Origin: an uncultured Coriobacteriaceae bacterium
Lineage (GTDB): Bacteria > Actinomycetota > Coriobacteriia > Coriobacteriales > Atopobiaceae
Reading direction: 5' to 3'
Assembly (NCBI GenBank): GCA_902772435.1
Contig: CACYAX010000011.1
Coordinates: 1-33,296, forward strand
DNA: 33,296 nucleotides
Every line of letters starts with the position of its first letter. Position 1 is the first letter of the stretch. The notes beneath the pieces are model-generated. The model saw only the letters and a list, made by a program, of their open reading frames with translations, did not search any database and had not been told where the DNA came from. Below are positions 25,728 to 32,835 of this stretch, piece after piece. Both the position numbers and the translations under genes were made by a program.

Positions 25728-26192
25728 CTAGCGCTGCGAGAGTGCCTGCTCGAGGCGGTGGATGAGCTCCTTCTCCTGGCCCTCCGCCACGCCGTCGCTC
25801 TCGGACACGATGCGTGCGGCCATGAGGATGAGGTCCCTATAGGTGTCCGCCAGTGCGGGGCTGAGGGGGAGCAAGAGCGCGAGGGTGTCCGCCTTCTGGC
25901 CATCGCAGTAGTCCTCGATGATGGGATCGAGGTCGCCGAAGACCTCCTCCAGCTCCTCGGGGGCATACGCGCCGCCGAACATCGTGTTGACCACGTCGGC
26001 CTCTGCCTGCTCGAAGTGGCCGTCGACCGACATGAGCTGCAGCACCACGCCGAGCAGGTCCGCCTGGAGGTAGAGCTCGATGGGGCCGTTGGCCTCCTTG
26101 TCCCAGGCGTCGTTGTCCTCGAGCTCGTTGCAGGTGACCAAGAAGCCGTTGAACTGCTCGATGAATGACGTGAGGGTCGTGTTGTCTGCCAT
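25728..26192 (-). CDS. TerB-like helical protein
   Basis: The 154-residue protein is all helical and acidic. The block LLGVVLQLMSVDGHFEQAEADVV, spread over residues about 46-68, and a second one, LILMAARIVSESDGVAEGQE, near residue 120, show the two internally related helices with VDG and SDG metal-ligand-like turns typical of TerB-fold proteins. TerB proteins are tied to tellurite resistance and membrane-associated stress complexes, but isolated TerB-like proteins are common and of unknown role. An AAGGAAGG ribosome binding site precedes the start. It lies 127 bases upstream of the oxidoreductase gene on the same strand; a separate promoter is likely for that gene, so co-function is only a possibility. 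Confidence 0.65.
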   Translation of the reverse strand: MADNTTLTSFIEQFNGFLVTCNELEDNDAWDKEANGPIELYLQADLLGVVLQLMSVDGHFEQAEADVVNTMFGGAYAPEELEEVFGDLDPIIEDYCDGQKADTLALLLPLSPALADTYRDLILMAARIVSESDGVAEGQEKELIHRLEQALSQR

Positions 26193-26260
26193 GGTGAATC
26201 CTTCCTTGGATGGTTTGGTATGGGGCCAGCGTAACGGTTGCGCCCCGGCGTGCCCCCCGG

Positions 26261-26524
26261 TCAGCGCTGTTGCATGAGTGCCTGGGCTGCGAGCGTGGAG
26301 CCGTCATCGGTCCTGTTCTCGGCGATCCAGGACCGCAGCTCCTCCGGGGACAGGGAAACGACTCCGACTATGCCCTCGTAGTCGACCTTGCGCTCGAATG
26401 CGTCAACGTTGCAGCTCATGACCTCGATCGGCTCGCCGGAGATGCCGCTGTTCGCGACGACCGTTCCCACGTGCTTGAGATAGTCATGCCACGCACGACC
26501 GAGAGCGGCGGGCTGCTGTGTCAT
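26261..26524 (-). CDS. Small protein of unknown function
   Basis: This 87-residue open frame has a strong AGGAGGAG ribosome binding site and a codon pattern like its neighbours, so I treat it as real. It lacks a signal peptide and membrane segments. It seems to form a small alpha/beta domain: a first helix (ALGRAWHDYLKHVGTVV), then strands around EPIEVMSCNVDAFER and IVGVVSLSPEELRSWI, ending in a helix. I do not recognise a family. It lies 68 bases upstream of the TerB-like gene on the same strand and may share its transcript. Confidence 0.65.
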   Translation of the reverse strand: MTQQPAALGRAWHDYLKHVGTVVANSGISGEPIEVMSCNVDAFERKVDYEGIVGVVSLSPEELRSWIAENRTDDGSTLAAQALMQQR

Positions 26525-26742
26525 GGGCGCTCCTCCTGATGCGTTCGACCGGCACGCTGCGCGCGATCGGACCCCTTTGCGCGCGACGGATCGGCGCGCC
26601 TTGGGTTAGACTCTGAGACGCTATCAAGTATAGCGGTCGGTCGTCAGGGGTTGATTGCCTCGTCCGAGCTCCTCGCGTGCGCGTGCGGGCGCCTCGCCCA
26701 CTACGGTCACAGGCAGCACCGGTAAGGAGCCGCGCCCGTGGC

Positions 26743-27015
26743 TCACGAGCGCCGGGAATCATACTCGACGGCGCCGTCTGCGCCATCGGCCGTCCAAGTG
26801 AAGTCGAAGAGGTCGCGCATCGGGACGTCCAGGGCCTCCGCGATGTCGAGCAGCAGGTCAAGGCTGGGGGTCCGCTTACCCTGCTCGACATAGCCGACGT
26901 GCACGCGGCTCGCGCCGATTATCTCAGCGAGCCGTTCCTGCGAGACCTTCCGCCCCTTGCGGAGCTTCCTGATGTTCGCGCCCAGTGCCTGTCTGTAAAC
27001 CATGATGTCAGCCAT
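26743..27015 (-). CDS. XRE-family helix-turn-helix regulator
   Basis: The 90-residue protein is mostly one Cro/C1-type domain: LGANIRKLRKGRKVSQERLA, then EIIGASRVHVGYVEQGKRTP, then SLDLLLDIAEALDVPMRDLF, covering residues about 10-70. The tail of about 20 residues is acidic and probably disordered. The start is uncertain: neither the ATG at 27013-27015 nor the in-frame ATG four codons later has a clear ribosome binding site, so the transcript may be leaderless. A short palindrome, AACTCAGAGTT (27054-27064), lies about 40 bases upstream and could be an operator. Its target genes are unknown; it is followed on the same strand by the small protein gene at 26524 after about 220 bases in which I see no other feature. 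Confidence 0.8.
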   Translation of the reverse strand: MADIMVYRQALGANIRKLRKGRKVSQERLAEIIGASRVHVGYVEQGKRTPSLDLLLDIAEALDVPMRDLFDFTWTADGADGAVEYDSRRS

Positions 27016-27339
27016 GGCCGAACGATAGCCGTCGGAGTGCGTTGCGTTCAACAAACTCAGAGTTAGCAAAACGGGTGACACGCCGCGGTAGGGCACATCC
27101 ACGTAGCGCCAAAGCTCGCGACGGGTTCGCGCGGCAGGCGTACCGCAGACCCTGCGCTACGCACCGATGGCGGACCAGTCGGTCTGCTATCCCCTCGGCT
27201 CAGAAGCGTTTGATTCTGTGAGACGGTAAAATGACGTTGATGCGAAAACATTTGTTGAGCTGGGCGTTTACCTTGTCAACGGCTTATGGAAGCGCGTTGT
27301 TTTGATGCGCGTTACGGCTCGCAAGAGGGAAGGAGGCCT
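27016..27339. other. Divergent intergenic region
   Basis: This 324-base gap separates the divergent XRE and methionine sulfoxide reductase genes, so both promoters should lie here. It contains the AACTCAGAGTT palindrome (27054-27064), an 8-bp inverted pair CGTAGCGC/GCGCTACG (27102-27109 and 27154-27161) and a possible -10 box TAAAAT (27227-27232) towards the right. I could not find a convincing -35 partner for it, and I see no small gene. Confidence 0.5.
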
Positions 27340-27828
27340 ATGGGTATCCCCGACTACCAGCTGCTTTGTGCGCAGCTCCGCTCGCTTGCTGAGGAGGAGC
27401 CCGATTGGCTCCCCGTGCTCGCCAACGCCTCGGCGCTCGTCATGGATGCGCTGGACGACCTCAACTGGGCGGGCTTCTACCTGGTGGACCAGAAGGACCC
27501 CGCGGGGAGGAGTCTCGTTCTGGGACCTTTCCAAGGCAAGGTCGCCTGTGTGCGCATCGCCTTTGGCCGCGGTGTCTGTGGGACGGCGGCAGCGCTCGAT
27601 AAGACCCAGCTCGTCCCCAACGTGCACGAGTTCGCGGGCCACATCGCCTGCGACAGCGCCTCCCAGTCAGAGATCGTGGTGCCGCTGCACACGCCCGGCA
27701 CGGTCATCGGCGTGCTCGACATCGACAGCCCCCTGCTCGCGCGCTTCTCGGAGGCGGACAAGGAGGGGCTCGAGGCGTTCGTGCGAACCATAGAGGAGGT
27801 GGCCGACTTCTCGTCACGCAGGGGGTGA
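27340..27828 (+). CDS. Free methionine-R-sulfoxide reductase (GAF domain)
   Basis: The 162-residue protein is a single GAF domain of the fRMsr (YebR/MsrC) type, which reduces free L-methionine-R-sulfoxide in the cytoplasm with thioredoxin. The family shows LNWAGFYLV near residue 48, followed by three conserved cysteines: GKVACVRIAFGRGVCGTAA carries the first two (near 70 and 80) and HIACDSASQSEIVVPL the third (near 104). LGVLDIDSP-like sequence (VIGVLDIDSPLLARFSE) closes the domain. Length is typical. The start at 27340 has AAGGAGG seven bases upstream; an upstream in-frame start at 27286 would add 18 residues without support. It is a single gene facing the esterase gene in the same direction. 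Confidence 0.92.
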   Translation: MGIPDYQLLCAQLRSLAEEEPDWLPVLANASALVMDALDDLNWAGFYLVDQKDPAGRSLVLGPFQGKVACVRIAFGRGVCGTAAALDKTQLVPNVHEFAGHIACDSASQSEIVVPLHTPGTVIGVLDIDSPLLARFSEADKEGLEAFVRTIEEVADFSSRRG

Positions 27829-28020
27829 TAGCGGTGTTTGGCCAGCTAGACGCATGAGCTTGGCATCTGCGCGGCCAAGAGGATGTCTGCAGATGACAAT
27901 ACCCCTGTTTACCTGCGCTTTTCACGGCATCAACACACCTCACCTGCGAATACGCTAGAATACCAGCAGCTTTCCGCACGCAACGAATATTCATCCGTTT
28001 GAGGATTTGGAGATTGACAA

Positions 28021-29286
28021 ATGAAACGCGAGTACATCACCTACTACAGCAATGTCCTTGGTGAGGACATGCACATGCTCGTCTACGGCGAGAAGGGCTA
28101 TCCCGTCATCGTCTTCCAGGCACAGGATGCCAAGTGCAACAACTACGAAGACTTCGGCATGATCGACACGATCGCCGACTACATCGAGAACGGCACGCTG
28201 CAGGTCTTCTCCGTCGACAACCTCGACGAGGAGAGCTGGTCTGCCCAGGGTGACCCGGCTGCCCGCGCCGAGCGCCAGGAGGACTACTTCCGCTTCGTGA
28301 CCGACGAGCTCGTGCCGTACGTGCACGAGATCAACGGCTCCGACCGTCGTCCGCTCACCACGGGCTGCTCCATGGGCGCCACCCATGCCGCCATCGCCGC
28401 GTTCCGCCGCCCGGACCTCTTCCAGGGCTGCATCGCGCTCTCGGGCGTCTATGACACGCACTTCTTCTTCGGCGACTACATGGACGGCACGCTCTACGAG
28501 AACTCGATCCCGACCTTCCTGCCCAACATGCCGGAGGGTCACCCCTACATCGCCATCTATGCCAAGCGCCAGCTCGTGCTCTGCGTGGGCCAGGGTGCCT
28601 GGGAGGACAAGGGCATCGCCGACCTGCGCGTGATCCGCGACGCCGCCCGTGCCAAGGGCATCGACGTGTGGTGCGACTTCTGGGGCAACGACGTCTACCA
28701 TGACTGGCCCTGGTGGAAGAAGCAGATCCGTTACTTCCTGCCGATCGTGCTCGAGGACATGGACAAGACCCTTGCCGCCGAGGCCGAGGAGGAGGCCGCT
28801 GCTGCCGCCGCCAAGAAGGCCGCCCGCAAGCCGGCTGCCAAGAAGACCACGACCCGCAAGCCTGCCGCCAAGAAGGCCGCCGAGGAGCCGAAGGCTGCCG
28901 AGGCAGAGGCTCCCGCTGAGGAGGCTCCCGCCAAGAAGGCGCCCGCGCGCCGCACGACCCGCAAGACGGCTGCCCAGAAGGCTGCCGAGGCTGCTGCTGC
29001 CGCCGAGGCCCCCGCTGAGGAGGCTCCGGCCAAGAAGGCGCCTGCCCGTCGCACGACCCGCAAGACGGCCGCCCAGAAGGCTGCCGAGGCTGCCGCTGAG
29101 GCTCCGAAGGCTGAGGAGGCTCCGGCCAAGAAGGCCCCTGCCCGTCGCACGACCCGCAAGACGGCCGCCCAGAAGGCTGCCGAGGCTGCCGCTGCCGCCG
29201 AGACCCCCGCTGAGGAGGCTCCCGCCGAGAAGAAGCCTGCCACCAAGCGCACGACGCGCCGCACCACCAAGAAGACCGCTGAGTAG
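28021..29286 (+). CDS. Esterase-family alpha/beta-hydrolase with histone-H1-like tail
   Basis: The 421-residue protein has two parts. Residues 1 to about 248 are a putative esterase domain (esterase D/PHB depolymerase-like): VIVFQAQDAKC, then the nucleophile elbow TTGCSMGATHAAIAAFRRP (GxSxG, serine near residue 120), SGVYDTHFFFGDYM, and DFWGNDVYHDWPWWKKQI near residue 230 with the likely catalytic histidine. Residues about 250-421 are low complexity, rich in Ala, Lys, Arg, Pro and Glu, with three repeats containing EEAPAKKAPARRTTRKTAAQ; this resembles the tails of histone H1-like and mycobacterial HU proteins. The esterase part has no signal peptide. The tail could bind nucleic acid or an acidic surface polymer. 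A GGAG ribosome site precedes the ATG; TAGAAT (27956-27961) may be a -10 box. A strong terminator follows. Confidence 0.85.
   Translation: MKREYITYYSNVLGEDMHMLVYGEKGYPVIVFQAQDAKCNNYEDFGMIDTIADYIENGTLQVFSVDNLDEESWSAQGDPAARAERQEDYFRFVTDELVPYVHEINGSDRRPLTTGCSMGATHAAIAAFRRPDLFQGCIALSGVYDTHFFFGDYMDGTLYENSIPTFLPNMPEGHPYIAIYAKRQLVLCVGQGAWEDKGIADLRVIRDAARAKGIDVWCDFWGNDVYHDWPWWKKQIRYFLPIVLEDMDKTLAAEAEEEAAAAAAKKAARKPAAKKTTTRKPAAKKAAEEPKAAEAEAPAEEAPAKKAPARRTTRKTAAQKAAEAAAAAEAPAEEAPAKKAPARRTTRKTAAQKAAEAAAEAPKAEEAPAKKAPARRTTRKTAAQKAAEAAAAAETPAEEAPAEKKPATKRTTRRTTKKTAE
28921..29188 (+). repeat. Three in-frame 73-bp repeats in the esterase tail
   Basis: Copies at 28921-28993, 29020-29092 and 29116-29188 are near identical, differing mostly at third codon positions. 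They encode the Ala/Lys/Arg-rich repeats. The spacings differ (99 and 96 bases), consistent with gain or loss of codons in the alanine-rich linkers. Confidence 0.85.
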
Positions 29287-29308
29287 GTCCTTCTCATAGT
29301 CTGCCTGT

Positions 29309-29339
29309 AAGGAGGCGCTCTTCGGGGCGCCTCCTTTTT
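29309..29339 (+). terminator. Terminator after the esterase gene
   Basis: AAGGAGGCGC (29309-29318) pairs perfectly with GCGCCTCCTT (29327-29336) across an eight-base loop, and a T-run ends at 29339. Confidence 0.9.
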
Positions 29340-29457
29340 CATGCCGCCCTTCGGCGCACGTCCCCTCTCCGAGAAACGTGAACGATGGTCGATTGCTGGC
29401 GGTGCCCCTGCGCCCGTATGGCTACCGTAGGGATAGTCCGAAACGAAGGGGGGCACT

Positions 29458-30447
29458 ATGTGTGATAAGCAGGCTGTCGAGCGCGAGGAGATCTGGTTCG
29501 ACTCTTCCGACGGCACGTCGCGCATCCATGGGTACATCTGGTGGCCTGAGGGCATGGGCCCGGACGCCGCGGCCGATGACCCGTGGGGCAAGGTGGAGCG
29601 TCCGCGGGGAACGGTGCAGCTCGTGCACGGCATGGCCGAGCACATCGGGCGCTACGACGATTTCGCGCGCTTCCTCGCCTCCCAGAACTTCGTGGTGGCC
29701 GGTCATGACCACATCTGCCACGGTGACAGCTCCAAGCCCGACCGCTGGGGCAAGCTCCCGCTGAAGACGGGCAAGAACATCCTGATCGGCGACGTGGCGC
29801 GCCTGCGTGGGATCGTGCGCGACAAGCTGCCTGAGAACGCGCCGTTCTTCGTCTTCGGCCACTCCATGGGCAGCTTCGTGACGCGTGCCTACATCGCGCG
29901 CGAGGGGAAGGGGCTCGCCGGCGCCATCATCTGCGGCACGGGCCACATGCCTCCCGCCACCTCGTCCATGGGCAACCTGGTCTGCAAGATCATCGCCACG
30001 TTCAAGGGCGAGGACACCATCAGCGGGCTGGTCGAGGGCATGGGCGTTGGTGGCTACGCCAAGGCCATCAAGGACGCGCGCACCCCGCTCGACTGGCTTT
30101 CCTACAACGAGGACAACGTCAACGCCTACATCGATGACCCTGCCTGCGGATTCTCGTTCTCCGTGGGTGGCTACGGCACCGTGACGGCGCTCACGCGCGA
30201 AGTCTGCGACCCGGCCTGCTGCGTGCTCGTGCCGCCCGAGCTGCCGCTGCTCTACATCGCGGGTGACGGTGACCCCGTGGGCTCCCTGGGCGAGGGCGTG
30301 CGCACGGCGGCCAAGATGGCCGAGGACGCGGGCTCCAAGGACGTGACTTGCACCGTCTATGAGAACATGCGCCACGAGATCCTGAACGAGAAGGAGCACC
30401 AGCGCGTCTACGACGACGTGCTCGCATGGATCGAGGCGCACATCTAG
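29458..30447 (+). CDS. Alpha/beta-hydrolase, monoacylglycerol lipase-like (Hydrolase_4)
   Basis: The 329-residue protein matches the serine aminopeptidase S33/lysophospholipase group. [19 protein letters not shown] near residue 57 is the oxyanion strand, followed by [14 protein letters not shown]. The nucleophile is serine 136 in [10 protein letters not shown], the acid is probably Asp in [10 protein letters not shown] near residue 267, and the histidine lies in [11 protein letters not shown] near residue 305, in the order and spacing of monoglyceride lipases. It lacks a signal peptide and is probably cytoplasmic. AAGGGGGG precedes the ATG. glpK follows 116 bases later on the same strand, so glycerol released from acylglycerols could feed the kinase; this pathway link is inference. 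The gap contains a 26-bp direct repeat. Confidence 0.9.
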   Translation: MCDKQAVEREEIWFDSSDGTSRIHGYIWWPEGMGPDAAADDPWGKVERPRGTVQLVHGMAEHIGRYDDFARFLASQNFVVAGHDHICHGDSSKPDRWGKLPLKTGKNILIGDVARLRGIVRDKLPENAPFFVFGHSMGSFVTRAYIAREGKGLAGAIICGTGHMPPATSSMGNLVCKIIATFKGEDTISGLVEGMGVGGYAKAIKDARTPLDWLSYNEDNVNAYIDDPACGFSFSVGGYGTVTALTREVCDPACCVLVPPELPLLYIAGDGDPVGSLGEGVRTAAKMAEDAGSKDVTCTVYENMRHEILNEKEHQRVYDDVLAWIEAHI

Positions 30448-30460
30448 CCGCAAAAGCGTG

Positions 30461-30518
30461 TGGACAAAAGGGAGTATCCCCAATGTCCACGCTGGACAAA
30501 AGGGAGTATCCCCAACGT
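30461..30518 (+). repeat. 26-bp direct repeat upstream of glpK
   Basis: TGGACAAAAGGGAGTATCCC and the next six bases occur at 30461-30486 and again at 30493-30518, with one difference in 26 and a period of 32. Each copy contains the imperfect palindrome GGGAGTATCCC. The pair lies between the hydrolase stop and the glpK start. Confidence 0.9.
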
Positions 30519-30563
30519 ACCAAGGCGGGGACCATTCCTCCAACCACGAGAGGGGAGAGCAAC

Positions 30564-31997
30564 ATGAGCGAGCGGTACGTGATCGCGCTTGACCAGGGCA
30601 CGACGTCATCGAGGGCGGTGCTGATCAACGCCAAAGGCGAGATGGTCGGCGTCGCGCAGCGTGAGTTCCCGCAGATCTATCCCAAGCCTGGTTGGGTCGA
30701 GCACAACCCCCAGGACATCCTGTTCTCGCAGGTGGGCTCCCTCACCGAGCTCATCGCGCGCAACAACCTCAGCGCCGACGACATAGCCGCCATCGGCATC
30801 GACAACCAGCGCGAGACGACCATCATCTGGGACCCCTCGACGGGGCAGCCCATCGCCAACGCCATCGTCTGGCAGTGCCGCCGCACCGCCCCCATCATCG
30901 AGGAGCTCTGCGGGGACCCCGAGGTCGCGCGCACCATCCAGCAGAAGACGGGCCTTTTGCCCGACGCGTACTTCTCGGCGAGCAAGATCAAGTGGCTGCT
31001 CGACAACGTGCCTGGTGCCCGCGCGCGGGCCGAGGCGGGCGAGCTGCTCTTCGGCACGGTGGACACCTACCTCATCTGGGTGCTCACGGGCGGCCTTGTG
31101 CATGCCACCGACGTCACCAACGCGAGCCGCACCATGCTCTTCAACATCCACGAGGGCGCGTGGGACCCGTGGCTGCTCGACCTCTTCGGCGTGCCGGCAT
31201 CCATGATGCCCGAGGTCAGGCCCTCGTCGGGTTCGTTCGGTGAGACCAGCTACCCGGGCATCCCGGCGGGCGTGCCCATCACGGGCGTGGCGGGCGACCA
31301 GCAGGCGGCCCTCTTCGGGCAGTGCTGCTTCGCCGCGGGCGAGGCCAAGAACACCTACGGCACGGGCTGCTTCCTGCTCATGCACACCGGCGCAGAGGCC
31401 TGCGACTCCAAGAACAACCTGGTCACGACCATCGCCGCGTCGGCCCCTGGCACAGGCCACCTCGAGTATGCGCTCGAGGGCTCGGTCTTCATGGCGGGCG
31501 CCACGATGCAGTGGCTGCGCGACGAGATGGGCCTGCTCGTGAAGGCCTCCGACTCTGAGTACATGGCTCGCTCGGTGCCTGACACGGGCGGCGTCTACAT
31601 CGTGCCGGCGTTCACGGGCCTCGGCGCGCCGTACTGGAAGCCCGACGCGCGCGGCACGGTGGTGGGCCTCACGCGCGGCACCAACCGCAACCACTTCGTG
31701 CGCGCGGCGCTCGAGTCCATGGCCTACCAGATCGCCGACCTCACGACGGCCATGCAGGCCGACTCGGGCGCGCCGCTCGCGGTGCTCAACGTGGATGGCG
31801 GTGCCTCGCGCAACGACTTCCTCATGCAGTTCCAGGCCGACCTGCTCGACTGCGAGATCCGCCGTCCGCAGAACACCGAGACCACCTCGCTCGGGGCTGC
31901 CTATCTCGCGGGCCTCGGCGTGGGTTTCTGGAAGGACACCGACGAGCTCAGGTCGCTGCGCTCCACCGACGACGTCTTCACGCCGCATGCGATATGA
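30564..31997 (+). CDS. glpK: Glycerol kinase (C-terminus apparently shortened)
   Basis: The enzyme phosphorylates glycerol to sn-glycerol-3-phosphate in the cytoplasm. It begins [15 protein letters not shown] (ATP phosphate loop 1) and shows [31 protein letters not shown] and [16 protein letters not shown] in family order. [42 protein letters not shown] and [18 protein letters not shown] follow. The start at 30564 has GAGGGGAGAG upstream; in-frame ATGs at 30426 and 30483 run through the direct repeats. The protein stops after VFTPHAI at 477 residues, whereas relatives have about 500 and end in a helix with a GW pair. Shifting by one base near 31990 would extend the frame to 32061, giving about 498 residues and passing AGW. 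The gene is therefore either truncated or carries a late frameshift; most catalytic parts are intact. Confidence 0.93.
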   Translation: MSERYVIALDQGTTSSRAVLINAKGEMVGVAQREFPQIYPKPGWVEHNPQDILFSQVGSLTELIARNNLSADDIAAIGIDNQRETTIIWDPSTGQPIANAIVWQCRRTAPIIEELCGDPEVARTIQQKTGLLPDAYFSASKIKWLLDNVPGARARAEAGELLFGTVDTYLIWVLTGGLVHATDVTNASRTMLFNIHEGAWDPWLLDLFGVPASMMPEVRPSSGSFGETSYPGIPAGVPITGVAGDQQAALFGQCCFAAGEAKNTYGTGCFLLMHTGAEACDSKNNLVTTIAASAPGTGHLEYALEGSVFMAGATMQWLRDEMGLLVKASDSEYMARSVPDTGGVYIVPAFTGLGAPYWKPDARGTVVGLTRGTNRNHFVRAALESMAYQIADLTTAMQADSGAPLAVLNVDGGASRNDFLMQFQADLLDCEIRRPQNTETTSLGAAYLAGLGVGFWKDTDELRSLRSTDDVFTPHAI

Positions 31998-32078
31998 CGT
32001 TCGCGGGGCAAAACGCGCCGCAGGTGGTGCGGGCTGGATAGGCCGCTTGCCTGTTGGGTAGGACATAAGAGTGACTCG

Positions 32079-32104
32079 CGGCGGCTGCCTTCGGGTGGCC
32101 GCCG
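32079..32104 (+). terminator. UUCG-loop hairpin after glpK
   Basis: An 11-bp stem with two G-U pairs (32079-32089 with 32094-32104) closes on a TTCG tetraloop. There is no T-run after it; instead TATCAT follows directly, which could be a -10 box for the next gene. Confidence 0.5.
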
Positions 32105-32152
32105 TATCATGAACACAGGGAACGCACCCGATGCGAAGGGAGTACGTGCATT

Positions 32153-32764
32153 ATGGCTTTCAACACCGAGGATCTGTCCAAGAAGGCTGGCGAGGTCGCG
32201 ACCAAGGTCGGCGATGCTGCCGGCGCGTTTGCCGAGAAGGCCAAGCCCGTCTTTGACGAAGTCGTTGACACTGCCGCTGATCTTGGCGCTGCCGCCAAGC
32301 CCCATCTCGACAAGGCCGTCGAGGCCGCCAAGCCCCATTTCGACAAGGTCGCCGAGGTCGCCAAGCCTGCCATCGATGCTGTAAGCGACATCGCAGAGGC
32401 TGCGAAGCCGCATGTCGAGAAGGCTGCCGCCGCCGCTCAGGACGTGTTCGGCAAGATGGTTGATTTCGTCGAGGAGAAGACGGGCGTCGACCTCGATGGC
32501 GATGGGGTTGCGGGCGACGAGGTAGCTGCCGAGCCCGAGCCGGTCGAGGCTGAGGCCGTTGCCGTCGAGACCGTCGAGGTCGAGGGCGAGGCTGCCGAGG
32601 AGCCGGTCGTCGAGGAGCCCGCCGAGGAGCCCGCTGCCGAGGAGCCTGTTGCCGAGGAGCCGGTTGCCGAGGCTGCCGAGGAGCCCGCTGAGGAGCCTGT
32701 TGCCGAGGAGTCTGTTGCCGAGGCTGCCGAGGAGGTCGTCGAGGAGGCGCCTGCCGAGGAGTAA
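32153..32764 (+). CDS. Amphipathic-repeat protein with DxDGDG motif and acidic tail
   Basis: The 203-residue protein has no recognised family. Residues about 25-100 consist of amphipathic helices with 11-residue repeats (AKPHLDKAVEA, AKPHFDKVAEV, then a variant), a pattern seen in LEA-like and apolipoprotein-like surface-binding proteins. Residues 105-125 read FVEEKTGVDLDGDGVAGDE; the DLDGDG loop resembles a calcium-binding EF-hand or dockerin loop. The last 75 residues are almost only Glu, Ala, Pro and Val (EEP and VAEE repeats) and must be very acidic. No signal peptide or membrane segment is seen. A GAAGGGAG ribosome site lies ten bases from the ATG. A possible partner is the basic-tailed esterase upstream, but this rests on charge alone. 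Confidence 0.8.
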   Translation: MAFNTEDLSKKAGEVATKVGDAAGAFAEKAKPVFDEVVDTAADLGAAAKPHLDKAVEAAKPHFDKVAEVAKPAIDAVSDIAEAAKPHVEKAAAAAQDVFGKMVDFVEEKTGVDLDGDGVAGDEVAAEPEPVEAEAVAVETVEVEGEAAEEPVVEEPAEEPAAEEPVAEEPVAEAAEEPAEEPVAEESVAEAAEEVVEEAPAEE

Positions 32765-32781
32765 ACCCCTCTTGAGAAGGC

Positions 32782-32820
32782 GAGGCCCCCATCGTCTGGT
32801 GACGGTGGGGGCCTCTTTGT
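32782..32820 (+). terminator. Terminator between convergent genes at the right end
   Basis: A 15-bp stem (32782-32796 with 32801-32815, one G-U pair) has a four-base loop and is followed by TTTGT. It lies between two convergent genes and may serve both. Confidence 0.85.
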
Positions 32821-32835
32821 CTCCCTGGGTGCGCG

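Noticed and set aside
28780-29286. CRISPR-like repeats
   Set aside because: The repeats are in frame in a continuous open reading frame, differ at third codon positions, and are part of the esterase tail.
30426-30563. Upstream ATG starts that would extend glycerol kinase
   Set aside because: They run through intergenic direct repeats and overlap the hydrolase gene end; the ATG at 30564 has a good ribosome binding site and begins the family sequence.
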